Positions 32,001 through 39,649 of a stretch of DNA of 64,000 bases are shown here, one piece after another. A model generated the notes under the pieces. The model searched no databases. It saw only the letters and a program-made list of their open reading frames with translations, and was not told the origin of the DNA. Source of the stretch: Desertimonas flava (lineage in GTDB: Bacteria > Actinomycetota > Acidimicrobiia > Acidimicrobiales > Ilumatobacteraceae). Position numbers and translations under genes: made by a program. The stretch covers positions 62,001 to 126,000 of the forward strand of contig NZ_QKYK01000003.1 of assembly GCF_003426815.1 (NCBI RefSeq), written 5' to 3'. Every line of letters starts with the position of its first letter. Position 1 is the first letter of the stretch.

Positions 32001-32494
32001 TCGCGGCCACGACGGCCGTGATCGATCAGCTCGGAGGCCGGGCTGCAGCCGTTCGTCAGGGGATCGATCCGGTCTGGGAGCTGGCGATGGACCTGGGCAG
32101 CGAGTTCTGGCTGCGGTGGGCGCAGGCCTTGCTCGGTTGGGCGATGGCCGACGACGACGGGACGGCCGGCCGGGCGATGATCGCCGAGGTCGTCGACACC
32201 CAACCGATCCCCCAGACCCTGCCCTACTTCTCCTACCTGCTCGGCAGTCGCCTCGGTGAGGCCGGCCTGCTCGACGAGGCGTTGCCGCGCCTTGCCCACG
32301 GCATCGACGTCGCCGAAAGGAGCGGCGAGCGACTGTGGCTCCCGTTGCTCCACCTCGAACAGGCCCGTTGTCTGCGGTCGTCGGGCGACCGGGCCGCGGC
32401 ACGCCGCGCCTGCGACCTCGCGCTGACGACGGCGGCGCCGATGGGAGCGGCGCTGATTGCCCACCGCGCCGCAGCCTGGGGACTCGTCGGGTGA
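29039..32494 (+). CDS. AfsR/SARP-type regulator with cyclase-like, ATPase and TPR domains
   Basis: This 1151-residue multidomain transcriptional activator carries a winged-helix Trans_reg_C domain (~1-95) and a BTAD domain (~100-245). A region at ~255-410 looks like a degenerate class III cyclase domain (SETGDSLTASFGYPSRGDAP, DTGIAVIEADPSGG). An AAA/STAND ATPase follows with Walker A GPPGLGKT (463-470) and Walker B ALVVDDFDAID. A helical TPR-like C-terminus makes up the last ~450 residues. The cyclase-like part lacks clear metal aspartates, so it is probably a sensor. Its stop overlaps the oxygenase start (GTGA), tying the two functionally. Confidence 0.85.
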   Translation: MQLAVLGPVALVSEGSLVALGGPKQRLVLGLLAASRGRVVPVDELIDGLWPDGPQAQPRKTVQVYVTRLRRALGDHADAISSEAAGYRLDPTAIDVDADDFERAVTAALVDENDERAAAVLREALGAWRGDAFVDLRDCAAIVPAAVQLDERRLTALHELFTRELRLRPSSVLAELEHAVGAHPLDETFAGQLMTAQYLAGRQADALGTYQQVRRRLADELGVEPGPALRELQGRILRHDLPTTRAQSPVEPARQRRRITIVEVGFGFGNSDGEMPDAEEEFALLAPLRQIARSRIAGHGGVVVSETGDSLTASFGYPSRGDAPVQAVAAALTIRDLADGVDKRLETRIGVDTGIAVIEADPSGGTGGTLTGITGPPLRTARALRDTAAAGTVRLGTVISELVAREFELSAHADGGSIAGPRRPRGTRPRPTGQLLGHNHAISAVLDVVEASSAGVRTVAVAGPPGLGKTAVVAEVLSHLDAGWAVTRLQGDRIHEPGAFQPFRTAFPSLFDDGAEPTRRQLIGAMVDAWDERRRALVVDDFDAIDPASFELLDSLADHVADVAVVLTTRDHRPLELCGEAVPVTTLRPFDRATARELARRVAGTRPIGLATLNDIAGRSGGNPWHVIELTEAALGAGLSEATVPTSLYDSLTWRLDRLGPSRSLAQRCSVLGGSFTRADARLVADASTSDAALQEQLDAMVAGGILRDAGEDRFAFTHTLVAEIAYESLLTTERLALHALIADELASRGRASEPAVLAYHLEASGRYREAAEAWRRASSVAIHRSRNVDAQHHARRSLRIIDEHLSRGESEGELTALRRRALLNLAFGLQATQHGSVGLAEVIEQARNDGGLPVGAAVTLDMIDVSNRQALGDFAGAAEIARRTVDVFSASGDEMSAAFAHQFLGATLVWTGDLAGGGDQLHIAADYWNSDGADDAGRLGARPLGALWALLALVGFFRAEPDDVVGRDIARAAAVIPDDDGDGRCLVAATTAVIDQLGGRAAAVRQGIDPVWELAMDLGSEFWLRWAQALLGWAMADDDGTAGRAMIAEVVDTQPIPQTLPYFSYLLGSRLGEAGLLDEALPRLAHGIDVAERSGERLWLPLLHLEQARCLRSSGDRAAARRACDLALTTAAPMGAALIAHRAAAWGLVG

Positions 32495-33657
32495 CACCGA
32501 GCTGGGACGACGCCGCGCTGGACGCGTGGCGACAGCAGGGGGACGCGCCGGCCGACGCGGCCGTCGCCGCCTACTTCGCGTCGACCCGCCAACCGGCCGC
32601 CTCCCCGGGTGGCCTGTTCGGTCTGCTCGTCACCCACCTCCGCGTGCCACCGGAGGACCAGATCCCCGAGATCGCCGACTTCTTGACCACCCAGTCGCGC
32701 TTGCCCGCCTGGGCCGATCCGGCACGTGTCGCCCGGGGCCAGCAGTTCTTCTCCGATTGGCTGCTGCACCAGTTCACGGCGCTCTATCTCGCCTCGCTAC
32801 CGAATGCCTACGCGGCCGCCAAGGGCGCGCACGTGATCTGGCTCACCGGCCGCCTGCGCGACGATCCGCAGCGGCGGCTCAACGAGACGGCACAGTTCCT
32901 GATGGACATCACGGCGCCGGGAGCGTTCACCTCGGGAGCGGCCACCGGCCGGATCCTCCACGTGCGGCTCATGCACGCGGCGATCCGCTGGCTCACCGAC
33001 CACGACCATCGGGTGCACCATCCGCCCGACGCATCGCCCTTCGACATGCCCGACGGATTGGTGTGGTCACCAGCATGGGGTCGACCGGTCAACCAGGAAG
33101 ACCTGGCCGGCACGATGCTGACGTTCACGACGGTGGTGCTCGACGCCTTCCGGCGCAGCGGCGTGGAGTTCGACCCGGCTGCCGCCGACGACTTCTTCCA
33201 CCTCTGGAGGGTCGTCGCCCACCAGATCGGGGTCGTCGAGGACCTGATCCCGGCCGACCGGCACGTGGCGGTCGAGTTGCAGCGACGGATCTTCGGGCGT
33301 CAGCACGCCGCCTCAGCGGTGGGGTCGGCCCTCACGGAGACGCTGCTCGAGCTGCTGCACGAGCGCCTTCCCGGCCCCGTCGCCCGCCTCGGACCGCCGA
33401 TGTTGCGGCGCTACGTCGGCGATGACGTCGCCGATCTGCTCGACGTCCCCCGGTCACGCGGGGTGGCATGGATCCTGCCCGTGCTGGTCGCGTTGACGCG
33501 GATCAGTTCGTGGGGACGCCGCTACGACCCGGTGCCGCGGTGGCTGAGCAGTTGGATCGGGCGCCAGCTCCTCGACGGATTGCTGGACGCCGACCGCCAC
33601 GGCGACCGGGTGCCGTTCAACATCCCCGATCAGCTTCAGGCGCGCCTGCGCCGGTGA
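32491..33657 (+). CDS. DUF2236 / mpaB-type oxygenase family protein
   Basis: This 388-residue, mostly helical protein resembles the DUF2236 family, which includes fungal MpaB and the rubber oxygenase Lcp (haem-dependent). Helices rich in conserved His/Arg include FFSDWLLHQFTALYLASLP, TGRILHVRLMHAAIRWL, DLAGTMLTFTTVVLDAFRR and HLWRVVAHQIGVVEDLIP. No signal peptide is visible. The GTG at 32491 is coupled to the SARP regulator stop. The 3' end overlaps the convergent unknown gene by 41 nt. Substrate unknown. Confidence 0.75.
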   Translation: MTPSWDDAALDAWRQQGDAPADAAVAAYFASTRQPAASPGGLFGLLVTHLRVPPEDQIPEIADFLTTQSRLPAWADPARVARGQQFFSDWLLHQFTALYLASLPNAYAAAKGAHVIWLTGRLRDDPQRRLNETAQFLMDITAPGAFTSGAATGRILHVRLMHAAIRWLTDHDHRVHHPPDASPFDMPDGLVWSPAWGRPVNQEDLAGTMLTFTTVVLDAFRRSGVEFDPAAADDFFHLWRVVAHQIGVVEDLIPADRHVAVELQRRIFGRQHAASAVGSALTETLLELLHERLPGPVARLGPPMLRRYVGDDVADLLDVPRSRGVAWILPVLVALTRISSWGRRYDPVPRWLSSWIGRQLLDGLLDADRHGDRVPFNIPDQLQARLRR

Positions 33658-34885
33658 GGCGGCGATGAAGCGGCGGCAGCAGCGGCGGAGGCGGCATCCT
33701 CCCGTCTCGCAGATCGGCGAGCTGTGCGTCGGAGAATGGCGCTTCACCGAGCGACTCGTCCTGTTGGCGGCTGCGGAAGAGGTTGACGATGTAGCTCATG
33801 CGCTGGTGGAGGTCGGCCCAGTCGCGGGCGCCGTCGTGACGACCGGTCCCTTGCGTTCGGTCCCACCCGGCGAACACGGACGCGGCGTCCGGGTCCACCA
33901 CGGGTGGGCCGGCGAGCTCGCCGAGGTCGGCGGGATAGAGACGCCCACCCGGACCGGGCGGGACGTCCTCGGCGAGGCGCAGCTCGGCGCCGGGTACCCG
34001 CAGCGTCATCATCATCACCGTCATCGCGACGTCCCAGGCGTGGACGATCACGGAGCGGACGCTGTCGAAACCGATGCGGCTCGTCAGCTGCAGCCGGGCC
34101 GGGCCGCGCGATCGGCGTCGCAGGTCCTCGGCGAGGGCGTCGAGGGCGGCCTCGACGGCGGCGAGCCCCGACACGAGCGCGGCGGCGATGTCGTCCTGGA
34201 GACGGCGCTGCTCGTGCGAGACGGCGACGACGTTGGCGGCCAGCATCGCCCGGGCTCGCTCGCCGGGGTCGTCGGCCGCCACGGCTCGGGCGTACCAGCC
34301 GAACGCCGTCGCCAGGTCGTCGGCGATCGGTGCGCCGGTGGCCGACTCGAGCGCGGCGCCGACGGTGCTCGCATCGACGGCGTGCCGATCCCGCTCGACG
34401 AGTTCGGTGAAGGCGACGAACGGCGGGCCCAGCTCGGCGAACACCACCAGGTTCCCGTGACCGACATGGGCGCTGGCGTCGTCGAGCGCGTCGGCAAGGG
34501 CGGCGAGCACGTCGCCGGTCTCGATCTCCGGAGCGCCGAGTGCGCGCACCACCCTGCGCTCGGCGTTCGCCCGCTCCAGCCCGTCGCGGTGTCGCTTGCT
34601 GGCGTCGAGGATGTCGACCAGCACCGCGGGCAGATCCTGCCGTCGGATCGTCCGGCCGGCCGTGGCCGAGGCCCACGTCGCGAACCCGCACCAGGTGTGA
34701 TCGCGATCGAACCCAGCGGCGCGGCGGACGCGGGTGTTGAGCTGCGAGTACACGTAGGTGATCCAGACGTTGCGCAGCACCGCGTCTTCGATCGCGGCGA
34801 TCCGGCGCACGGCGTCGGCGTCGATCACGACGCCGGAGCCATCGCCCGGTTCTCCAGGGTTCCGGTGTGTCGGCTCAGTCCCCAC
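33617..34885 (-). CDS. Protein of unknown function, helical
   Basis: This 422-residue, Ala-rich, mostly helical soluble protein matches no family recognised here. A hydrophobic patch VAMTVMMMTLRVPGAEL lies at ~275. Starts are GTG 34885 or GTG 34828; the longer one leaves only 11 bp to the divergent gene, so the shorter start is quite possible. Converges on and overlaps the mpaB-type gene, suggesting a conserved pair. Confidence 0.65.
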   Translation of the reverse strand: MGTEPTHRNPGEPGDGSGVVIDADAVRRIAAIEDAVLRNVWITYVYSQLNTRVRRAAGFDRDHTWCGFATWASATAGRTIRRQDLPAVLVDILDASKRHRDGLERANAERRVVRALGAPEIETGDVLAALADALDDASAHVGHGNLVVFAELGPPFVAFTELVERDRHAVDASTVGAALESATGAPIADDLATAFGWYARAVAADDPGERARAMLAANVVAVSHEQRRLQDDIAAALVSGLAAVEAALDALAEDLRRRSRGPARLQLTSRIGFDSVRSVIVHAWDVAMTVMMMTLRVPGAELRLAEDVPPGPGGRLYPADLGELAGPPVVDPDAASVFAGWDRTQGTGRHDGARDWADLHQRMSYIVNLFRSRQQDESLGEAPFSDAQLADLRDGRMPPPPLLPPLHRRLTGAGAPEADRGC

Positions 34886-34896
34886 GGAGAGACATC

Positions 34897-35538
34897 ATGA
34901 CCGCTCCGCGCACCCGGGTCGCAGCCGCCGTCGTCGGCGGTGCCTGGCTGGCCATCGCCCTGTTCGTCGGGGTGACGATCCGCTACCAGGTGCCGAACCC
35001 GGCCGAGCTGCTCGCCGATGTGGCCGACCGCCCTGTCCCCTGGATGGCGAGCAACGTGCTCCTGATCCTCCTTCCGCTGGCGCTGGCCATGGCCGGTCCA
35101 CAGCTCGTCGACCTCGCGGGTCGGGGATCGGCGGGCGGCGAACTCGTGTCCGCCCTGCTGGCTCTCGGTGGCGGCGCCTTGGCGTTCAGCGGCATCGCCC
35201 ACGGCGTCTTCGGGGCCCACCTCGCGGCCCGCTTCCGGGACGGCGATCCGCTGGACGATCTCGTGCATCTCGCCGAAGTGGTGCACGCCCTCGGCGACAC
35301 CGGCTGGTTCGTCGGCGTCGGCAGCCTGATGGCGATCACGGCCCTGGTCACCTGGGGTGGCCGCACCCGACTCGCCCGTTGGGTCGTCTGGGCCGGGACG
35401 GGATCGGTCGTGGCCAATGCCCTGCAGTTCGCCTGGTTCGCCGACCACGCCTTCGGAGTCTTCGCCGGTCCCGGCACCGCCCTCCAGGCACTGTGGTTCG
35501 TCGCTCTCGCCCGGACCGAGATCATCGCCCGCCGATAG
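34897..35538 (+). CDS. Predicted integral membrane protein
   Basis: This 213-residue protein has about six hydrophobic helices and short loops (first helix ~8-28). The N-terminus is short and basic, consistent with an inside orientation. GGAGAG lies 6 nt before the ATG. No family motif was recognised. It is divergent from the unknown helical protein and followed by a strong terminator hairpin. Confidence 0.72.
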   Translation: MTAPRTRVAAAVVGGAWLAIALFVGVTIRYQVPNPAELLADVADRPVPWMASNVLLILLPLALAMAGPQLVDLAGRGSAGGELVSALLALGGGALAFSGIAHGVFGAHLAARFRDGDPLDDLVHLAEVVHALGDTGWFVGVGSLMAITALVTWGGRTRLARWVVWAGTGSVVANALQFAWFADHAFGVFAGPGTALQALWFVALARTEIIARR

Positions 35539-35562
35539 CCGGGGCGCCCGCAGGCGCCCCGG
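35539..35562 (+). terminator. Hairpin terminator after membrane protein gene
   Basis: Arms CCGGGGCGCC and GGCGCCCCGG with loop CGCA begin directly after the stop codon. Confidence 0.8.
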
Positions 35563-35564
35563 CC

Positions 35565-35594
35565 AGCCCACCCCAGCCCACCCCAGCCCACCCC
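35565..35594. repeat. Three tandem copies of AGCCCACCCC
   Basis: A 10-bp unit is repeated three times exactly in the convergent gap after the terminator. No coding potential is apparent. Confidence 0.8.
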
Positions 35595-35775
35595 GTGCAC
35601 CACACCACCGGTCCCGTGGTCCGCCGTACCTTGACCGATGTTCCGCCGTGTGGTCGCACCTTCCGGGAGTTCCAAGGAGCCCCGGAGCGGTGTGATCGCA
35701 TCGTGCCGGACGCTGGCTGCAAACCGGCTGCAAGCACGCCTCGCCGCTGCAGTCACGAGGGCCCGACCCGGGGGG

Positions 35776-36744
35776 TCAGCGGGTGTGCTCGCTGAGCATG
35801 CGCCGGGCGAGGACGCAGATCTCGTCCCGCACCGAGTCGGGTTCGAGCACCTCGAAGCGGAACGGCAGGCCGACGAGGAACCGCGCCGTCCAGTCGGGAT
35901 CGCCGCCGATGCGCACGATGCACTCGGGGTCGGACGGCTCACCCGGTTCGAAGACCCCGATCGACGGGCCGATCCGCATCGCCACCTCGGCTCGCGGGGC
36001 GTACACCCGGACCACCGCCTGGATGTCGAACACGCGCAAGGCCACGCCCTCGGACACCTGCGCGGCGGCGTCGGGTGTCTCCCGCGGTGTGTTGCGGTGC
36101 CCCGTGGTCGCCAGGGCCGAGGTGCGATCCACCCGGTACGTCCGCCAGTCGTCGCGGTCGAGGTCGAAGCCGACGAGATACCACCGGCGCCCGAGCGACA
36201 CCAGGCGGTGGGGCTCGACGCGGCGCTCGGTCACGCGGTCGGCACCGTCGCGGTAGGTGAACGTCACGCGCTCGCGGCGGCGGCACGCCATGGCGAACGT
36301 CATCAGGCTGGGGAGCTCGATGGCTGCCCCGTCGCCGCTCGGCGCCGGACGGTTCTCGAACCCCACGGTGACCTCGCCGAGGGCGTCGACCCGGTCGCGC
36401 AGGGGCTCGGGCAGCACCTGCCGCAGTTTCGTCAATGCCGACAGGGCGGCCTCCCCGAGCGTGGGATCGGCATCCCGGGACAGGTCGCGCAACGCCACGG
36501 CGACGGCGGTCGCCTCGTCGTCGTCCAGCAACAGGGGCGGAAGGCGTCCACCAGCCCCCAGCTCATAGCCCCCGTACCGGCCCGTGGTGCTGACGATCGG
36601 ATAGCCGAGATCGCGCAACCGGGCGATGTCCCGCCGCAGCGTGCGGTCGGTGATCTCCAGCCGGCCGGCGAGTTCGTCGGCGTTCCAACTGGGCCGCGTG
36701 GTGAACATCGCCAGGAGGCGAAGGAGGCGGGCGGGCGTGTCCAC
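35776..36744 (-). CDS. WYL-domain transcriptional regulator (DeoR-type HTH)
   Basis: This 322-residue regulator has an N-terminal winged HTH (ITDRTLRRDIARLRDLGYPI, with GRYGGYELG behind it). A WYL domain (~135-215, RRWYLVGFDLDRDDWRTYRVD) and a WCX C-terminus follow. Family members often bind nucleic acid or small ligands and regulate neighbouring genes. The frame continues upstream to 36810, but the GTG at 36744 gives the standard N-terminus. A 15-bp inverted repeat lies between this gene and the divergent small ORF. Confidence 0.88.
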   Translation of the reverse strand: MDTPARLLRLLAMFTTRPSWNADELAGRLEITDRTLRRDIARLRDLGYPIVSTTGRYGGYELGAGGRLPPLLLDDDEATAVAVALRDLSRDADPTLGEAALSALTKLRQVLPEPLRDRVDALGEVTVGFENRPAPSGDGAAIELPSLMTFAMACRRRERVTFTYRDGADRVTERRVEPHRLVSLGRRWYLVGFDLDRDDWRTYRVDRTSALATTGHRNTPRETPDAAAQVSEGVALRVFDIQAVVRVYAPRAEVAMRIGPSIGVFEPGEPSDPECIVRIGGDPDWTARFLVGLPFRFEVLEPDSVRDEICVLARRMLSEHTR

Positions 36745-36769
36745 GAATCTCAAGATTGCCAGAGTTTGC

Positions 36770-36784
36770 GGACACGATCTGTCC
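36770..36784. promoter_or_regulatory. Candidate WYL operator
   Basis: The inverted repeat GGACA-CGATC-TGTCC lies 26 bp upstream of the WYL gene start and overlaps the -35 region of the divergent small ORF, whose -10 is TACCGT at 36796-36801. Confidence 0.45.
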
Positions 36785-36808
36785 ACATACTTCTTTACCG
36801 TCGACGAC

Positions 36809-36970
36809 ATGAACGGACCGATCTTCCACTACTCCGACGACTACATCTCGCTCATGGCCAGAGAGCGCCAGGCTCGGATGCTGCAGGACGCCGTGCAGCG
36901 CCGGGCCATCCGCGCGGCTCGCAGCGACGCCACCCGGACACGGTCACGGTTCCTGCGTTGGCACCGTTGA
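36809..36970 (+). CDS. Small basic protein (53 aa) divergent from WYL regulator
   Basis: A 53-residue Arg-rich ORF whose N-terminus is MNGPIFHYSDDYISLMARER. The ATG lies 7 nt after a TACCGT -10 box with no Shine-Dalgarno sequence, consistent with near-leaderless translation. No family was recognised. The shared intergenic operator suggests it is the WYL regulator's target. Confidence 0.55.
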   Translation: MNGPIFHYSDDYISLMARERQARMLQDAVQRRAIRAARSDATRTRSRFLRWHR

Positions 36971-36977
36971 TGGTAGT

Positions 36978-37004
36978 CCGGCCGCCACCTCCCGGTGGCC
37001 GGGC
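36978..37004. terminator. GC-rich hairpin between convergent genes
   Basis: Imperfect stem CCGGCCGCCACC / GGTGGCCGG with loop TCCC lies between the small ORF and the flavin reductase gene. Confidence 0.55.
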
Positions 37005-37006
37005 GC

Positions 37007-37519
37007 TCAGTGGCGCTTGACGCCGCCGTACTTCATGCGCGTGTCGCTCATCGCCGCCGCCCTCGCGTCGTCGTCGCCAATCCTGAGGGCGACAACCTCC
37101 CCGGCGTAGAGGGTGTGCGTGCCGAAGTCGATCGCCTGGCGCACGACGCAGTCGGCCCAGGCGATCGCCTCGGTAAACACGGGGGCGCCCGACGGGGCGG
37201 CCTCGACCTCGCGCCCGTTGAGCGTGATCGTGTCCCCGTCCCGCTCCAGGACCGCCGGCTTGGAGAACTTCACGAACGGCCGCGTGTCGTCCGCCGACCA
37301 GAGGTTCACGGTGAACGAGCCGCCGCCACTGATCAGCTCGTGGGTGATCGACGTGTTGTCCACGCCGACCCCGATCAGCACCGGTTCCATCGACAGCTGC
37401 ATGATCCAGCTGGTGGTCATTGCGTTCCAGCGCTCGCCGTCGCGCGATCCGACCAGGGCGAGGGCGTTGGGGATCTTCCACGTGAACTTGTTGACGAGCA
37501 CGTCGTCGAGTTCGGCCAT
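37007..37519 (-). CDS. Flavin reductase-like domain protein
   Basis: This 170-residue split-barrel FMN-binding protein may supply reduced flavin to a monooxygenase or act as a flavin-dependent enzyme itself. The pattern WNAMTTSWIMQLSMEPVLIG and ISGGGSFTVNLWSADD fits the family. The ATG follows TAGAGT by exactly 6 nt (leaderless). It lies downstream of, and co-directional with, the P450 gene but has its own promoter. Confidence 0.85.
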   Translation of the reverse strand: MAELDDVLVNKFTWKIPNALALVGSRDGERWNAMTTSWIMQLSMEPVLIGVGVDNTSITHELISGGGSFTVNLWSADDTRPFVKFSKPAVLERDGDTITLNGREVEAAPSGAPVFTEAIAWADCVVRQAIDFGTHTLYAGEVVALRIGDDDARAAAMSDTRMKYGGVKRH

Positions 37520-37525
37520 CGCGTG

Positions 37526-37531
37526 ACTCTA
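37526..37531 (-). promoter_or_regulatory. -10 box TAGAGT, leaderless start of flavin reductase
   Basis: TAGAGT, CACGCG, then ATG at 37519 on the minus strand. Confidence 0.6.
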
Positions 37532-37600
37532 GAGAAGTGTCGGCACGGGCGGGTCGATGCCGCGTGCGTACCGCTGGCCGCCAGGGTCTCGGTTTGCCGG

Positions 37601-38845
37601 TCAGTGTCCCGGTTCGAAGGCGATCGGTAGGTGCTGCGGTCCGAAGATGCCGGCCTGGCTCGGCTTCCACGACACCTCGCCGTCGATGCGTACACCCGGC
37701 AGCCGAGCGGCGAGCATCGGCAGGGCCTCCTGCAGCTCGGCCTTGGCCAGCGCCGCGCCGAGGCAGTAGTGGATCCCGGCGCCGAAGGTGAGATGGGTCT
37801 GCGCGGCGGGCGGCCTGGTGATGTCGAACGTGTTGGGGTCGTCGCCGAAGACGCCGGGGTCACGGTTGGCGGTCGAGACCGACAGGGCGAGGAACGTCCC
37901 CTTCGGGAACAACACGTCGCGGTACACGATGTCCTCACTGGCGATGCGTCCCGTGCCCCGCACGGCGCCGAAGTACCGCATCACCTCGTCGACGGCCTGC
38001 GGCGCCAACTCGGGCTGCTCGGCAAGCAGGCGCCACTGATCCGGGTGGGCGGCGAACAGGGCGACGGCGCAGCCGAGCTGGTTGCGCGTGGTGTCGGTGC
38101 CGCCGAGGATGACCGCCTGGACGAGGCGCAGCAGTTCCTCGGTGGTCAGCCGGTCGCCCTCCTCCTCGGCGCCGATCAAGTCGGTGAGCAGGTCGTCGGC
38201 GGGCTGGTCTCGCCGGATGTCGATGAGCCGTCGCGTGTACCGATCGAGCTCGTCGGACGCCTTGTTGATCGCCGGCAGATCCTCGTGGAGGTTGAAGTTG
38301 AAGATCTTCATGATGTCGTCGGCCCAGCGGCTGAACAGCTGCCAGTCCTCCTTGGGCGCACCGAGCAGCTCGCAGATGATCGGGATCGGATAGGGGTCGC
38401 AGATGTCGACCGCGAAGTCGCAGCGCCCATCGGCGGCGACCTGGTCGATCAGCCCACCGACCACCTCGCGCATGAAGGGCCGCAGGCGGTCGGCGGCACG
38501 CGGTGTGAAGGCCCGCCCGACGAGCCGGCGCAGACGGGTGTGCTCGTCGCCCTCTGCCGAGAGGATCGACGTGCCCTGCCGGGCCAGTTGGTCGGGGTCG
38601 GTGACGCCCGACAGCTGCAGTAGCTGACCGGCCGCGCTGTGCCAGCGCTTGTCCCGGAGTTGTGCGACGACGTCGTCGTAGCGCGTGACCATGTAGCCGA
38701 GGTCGGTCCGGGCCAGCCAGTGTTCTTCCGACGCGGCGAGGCGGTTGGCGAGCAGCGTGTCGGCGCCGTCGTTGACGTCGATCTCGAACTTGGGCAGGTC
38801 GAGGTCGTGCACCGACGTCGGTCCGCTGGTCGTGGTTGCGCTCAT
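37601..38845 (-). CDS. Cytochrome P450
   Basis: This 414-residue soluble bacterial P450 has the I-helix oxygen motif GGTDTT, the K-helix ExxR (EVMR) and the haem loop FGAGIHYCLG with ligand Cys361. It needs a ferredoxin and reductase encoded elsewhere. It is divergent from a TetR gene. Its ATG overlaps the stop of an 18-codon leader ORF (ATGA), so its translation is probably coupled to that ORF. Substrate unknown; steroid, fatty acid or xenobiotic are all possible. Confidence 0.95.
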   Translation of the reverse strand: MSATTTSGPTSVHDLDLPKFEIDVNDGADTLLANRLAASEEHWLARTDLGYMVTRYDDVVAQLRDKRWHSAAGQLLQLSGVTDPDQLARQGTSILSAEGDEHTRLRRLVGRAFTPRAADRLRPFMREVVGGLIDQVAADGRCDFAVDICDPYPIPIICELLGAPKEDWQLFSRWADDIMKIFNFNLHEDLPAINKASDELDRYTRRLIDIRRDQPADDLLTDLIGAEEEGDRLTTEELLRLVQAVILGGTDTTRNQLGCAVALFAAHPDQWRLLAEQPELAPQAVDEVMRYFGAVRGTGRIASEDIVYRDVLFPKGTFLALSVSTANRDPGVFGDDPNTFDITRPPAAQTHLTFGAGIHYCLGAALAKAELQEALPMLAARLPGVRIDGEVSWKPSQAGIFGPQHLPIAFEPGH

Positions 38846-38895
38846 CGCCCGGACATCCCCCTTGCGTTCCGTGCGACCGCCGGTGCGGTCATCAC
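38842..38895 (-). CDS. 17-residue leader ORF coupled to the P450 gene
   Basis: GTG at 38895 lies 6 nt after the minus-strand TATAGT box. It encodes 17 residues (begins VMTAPAVARN) and its TGA overlaps the P450 ATG by 4 nt. It would let a leaderless mRNA hand ribosomes to the P450 start, which lacks a good Shine-Dalgarno sequence. Too short to judge by homology. Confidence 0.5.
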   Translation of the reverse strand: MMTAPAVARNARGMSGR

Positions 38896-38924
38896 GTGAT
38901 GACTATAGTCATCACGTGATGACC
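38887..38924. promoter_or_regulatory. 38-bp perfect palindrome: shared TetR operator and bidirectional promoter
   Basis: Two copies of the 16-bp palindrome GTCATCACGTGATGAC flank a central TATA, with matching GG/CC ends, making the whole 38 bp self-complementary. TATAGT occurs on both strands at the centre, each 6 nt before a GTG: TetR on plus at 38916, leader ORF on minus at 38895. A TetR dimer on each half would cover both promoters. Confidence 0.85.
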
Positions 38925-39617
38925 AACGCGAGCCCGGCCGACAGCAGCGAGGCCCTCGGCTCCGTGCTGGCGCAGCTGGGCGGCGGGCGGGCCGCGCCGA
39001 GCGCCCGCTCCACCGCCGACCGGCTGCTCGACGCCGGCCTCACGTTGTTCGCCGAGCAGGGCTTCCGCGCCACCACCGTGGGCCAGATCGAGCAGCTCGC
39101 CGGCTTCGCCCCCCGCGGCGGCACGCTCTACAAGCACTTCGAGTCGAAACGAGCCCTGCTCGAGGCCGCCCTCCAGCGCCACGTCGAGTCGATCGCCCGC
39201 TTCGACGACGTCCTGCGCCTCCTGCCGCTCACCGACCTGCGCTCCGAATTGCTGCTCTTGGCCCGCTGGATGCTCGCCGAGCTCGACCGGGAGAAGGCGA
39301 TCTCGCTCGTGATCGAGAAGAACGGCGCCGACGTGCCCGACCTCGTCGAGGCGATGCGTGTCGGGGTGATGGAGCGCGGGTACGAGTTCGCCATCCGCTA
39401 CCTCGAGCAGCGCTTCCCCGACCTCCCCGGGTACGCCGACTCCGACCGTGACCGCGAGGCCACCGCCGTGCTGATGATCGGCTCCCTCGTCAACGTGCGC
39501 CGGGCCGCCTGGACGTACGGCAAGCCGCCCCTCGGCATCGACGACGACCGGGCGATCAACGCCTGGGTGAACGTCGTGACCACCCTGCTCGAGCACAGCG
39601 GGGCCGCCGCGACCTGA
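38916..39617 (+). CDS. TetR-family transcriptional regulator
   Basis: This 233-residue repressor has an N-terminal TetR HTH (GLTLFAEQGFRATTVGQIEQ, then GGTLYKHFESKRALLEAAL) and a variable helical ligand domain. The GTG at 38916 is preferred over ATG 38919 because it sits exactly 6 nt after TATAGT. Its first codons lie inside the operator palindrome. It probably represses itself and the divergent P450. Confidence 0.92.
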   Translation: MMTNASPADSSEALGSVLAQLGGGRAAPSARSTADRLLDAGLTLFAEQGFRATTVGQIEQLAGFAPRGGTLYKHFESKRALLEAALQRHVESIARFDDVLRLLPLTDLRSELLLLARWMLAELDREKAISLVIEKNGADVPDLVEAMRVGVMERGYEFAIRYLEQRFPDLPGYADSDRDREATAVLMIGSLVNVRRAAWTYGKPPLGIDDDRAINAWVNVVTTLLEHSGAAAT

Positions 39618-39649
39618 TCATCTGGGCGCGGATCGTGCCATTTCGCCTT

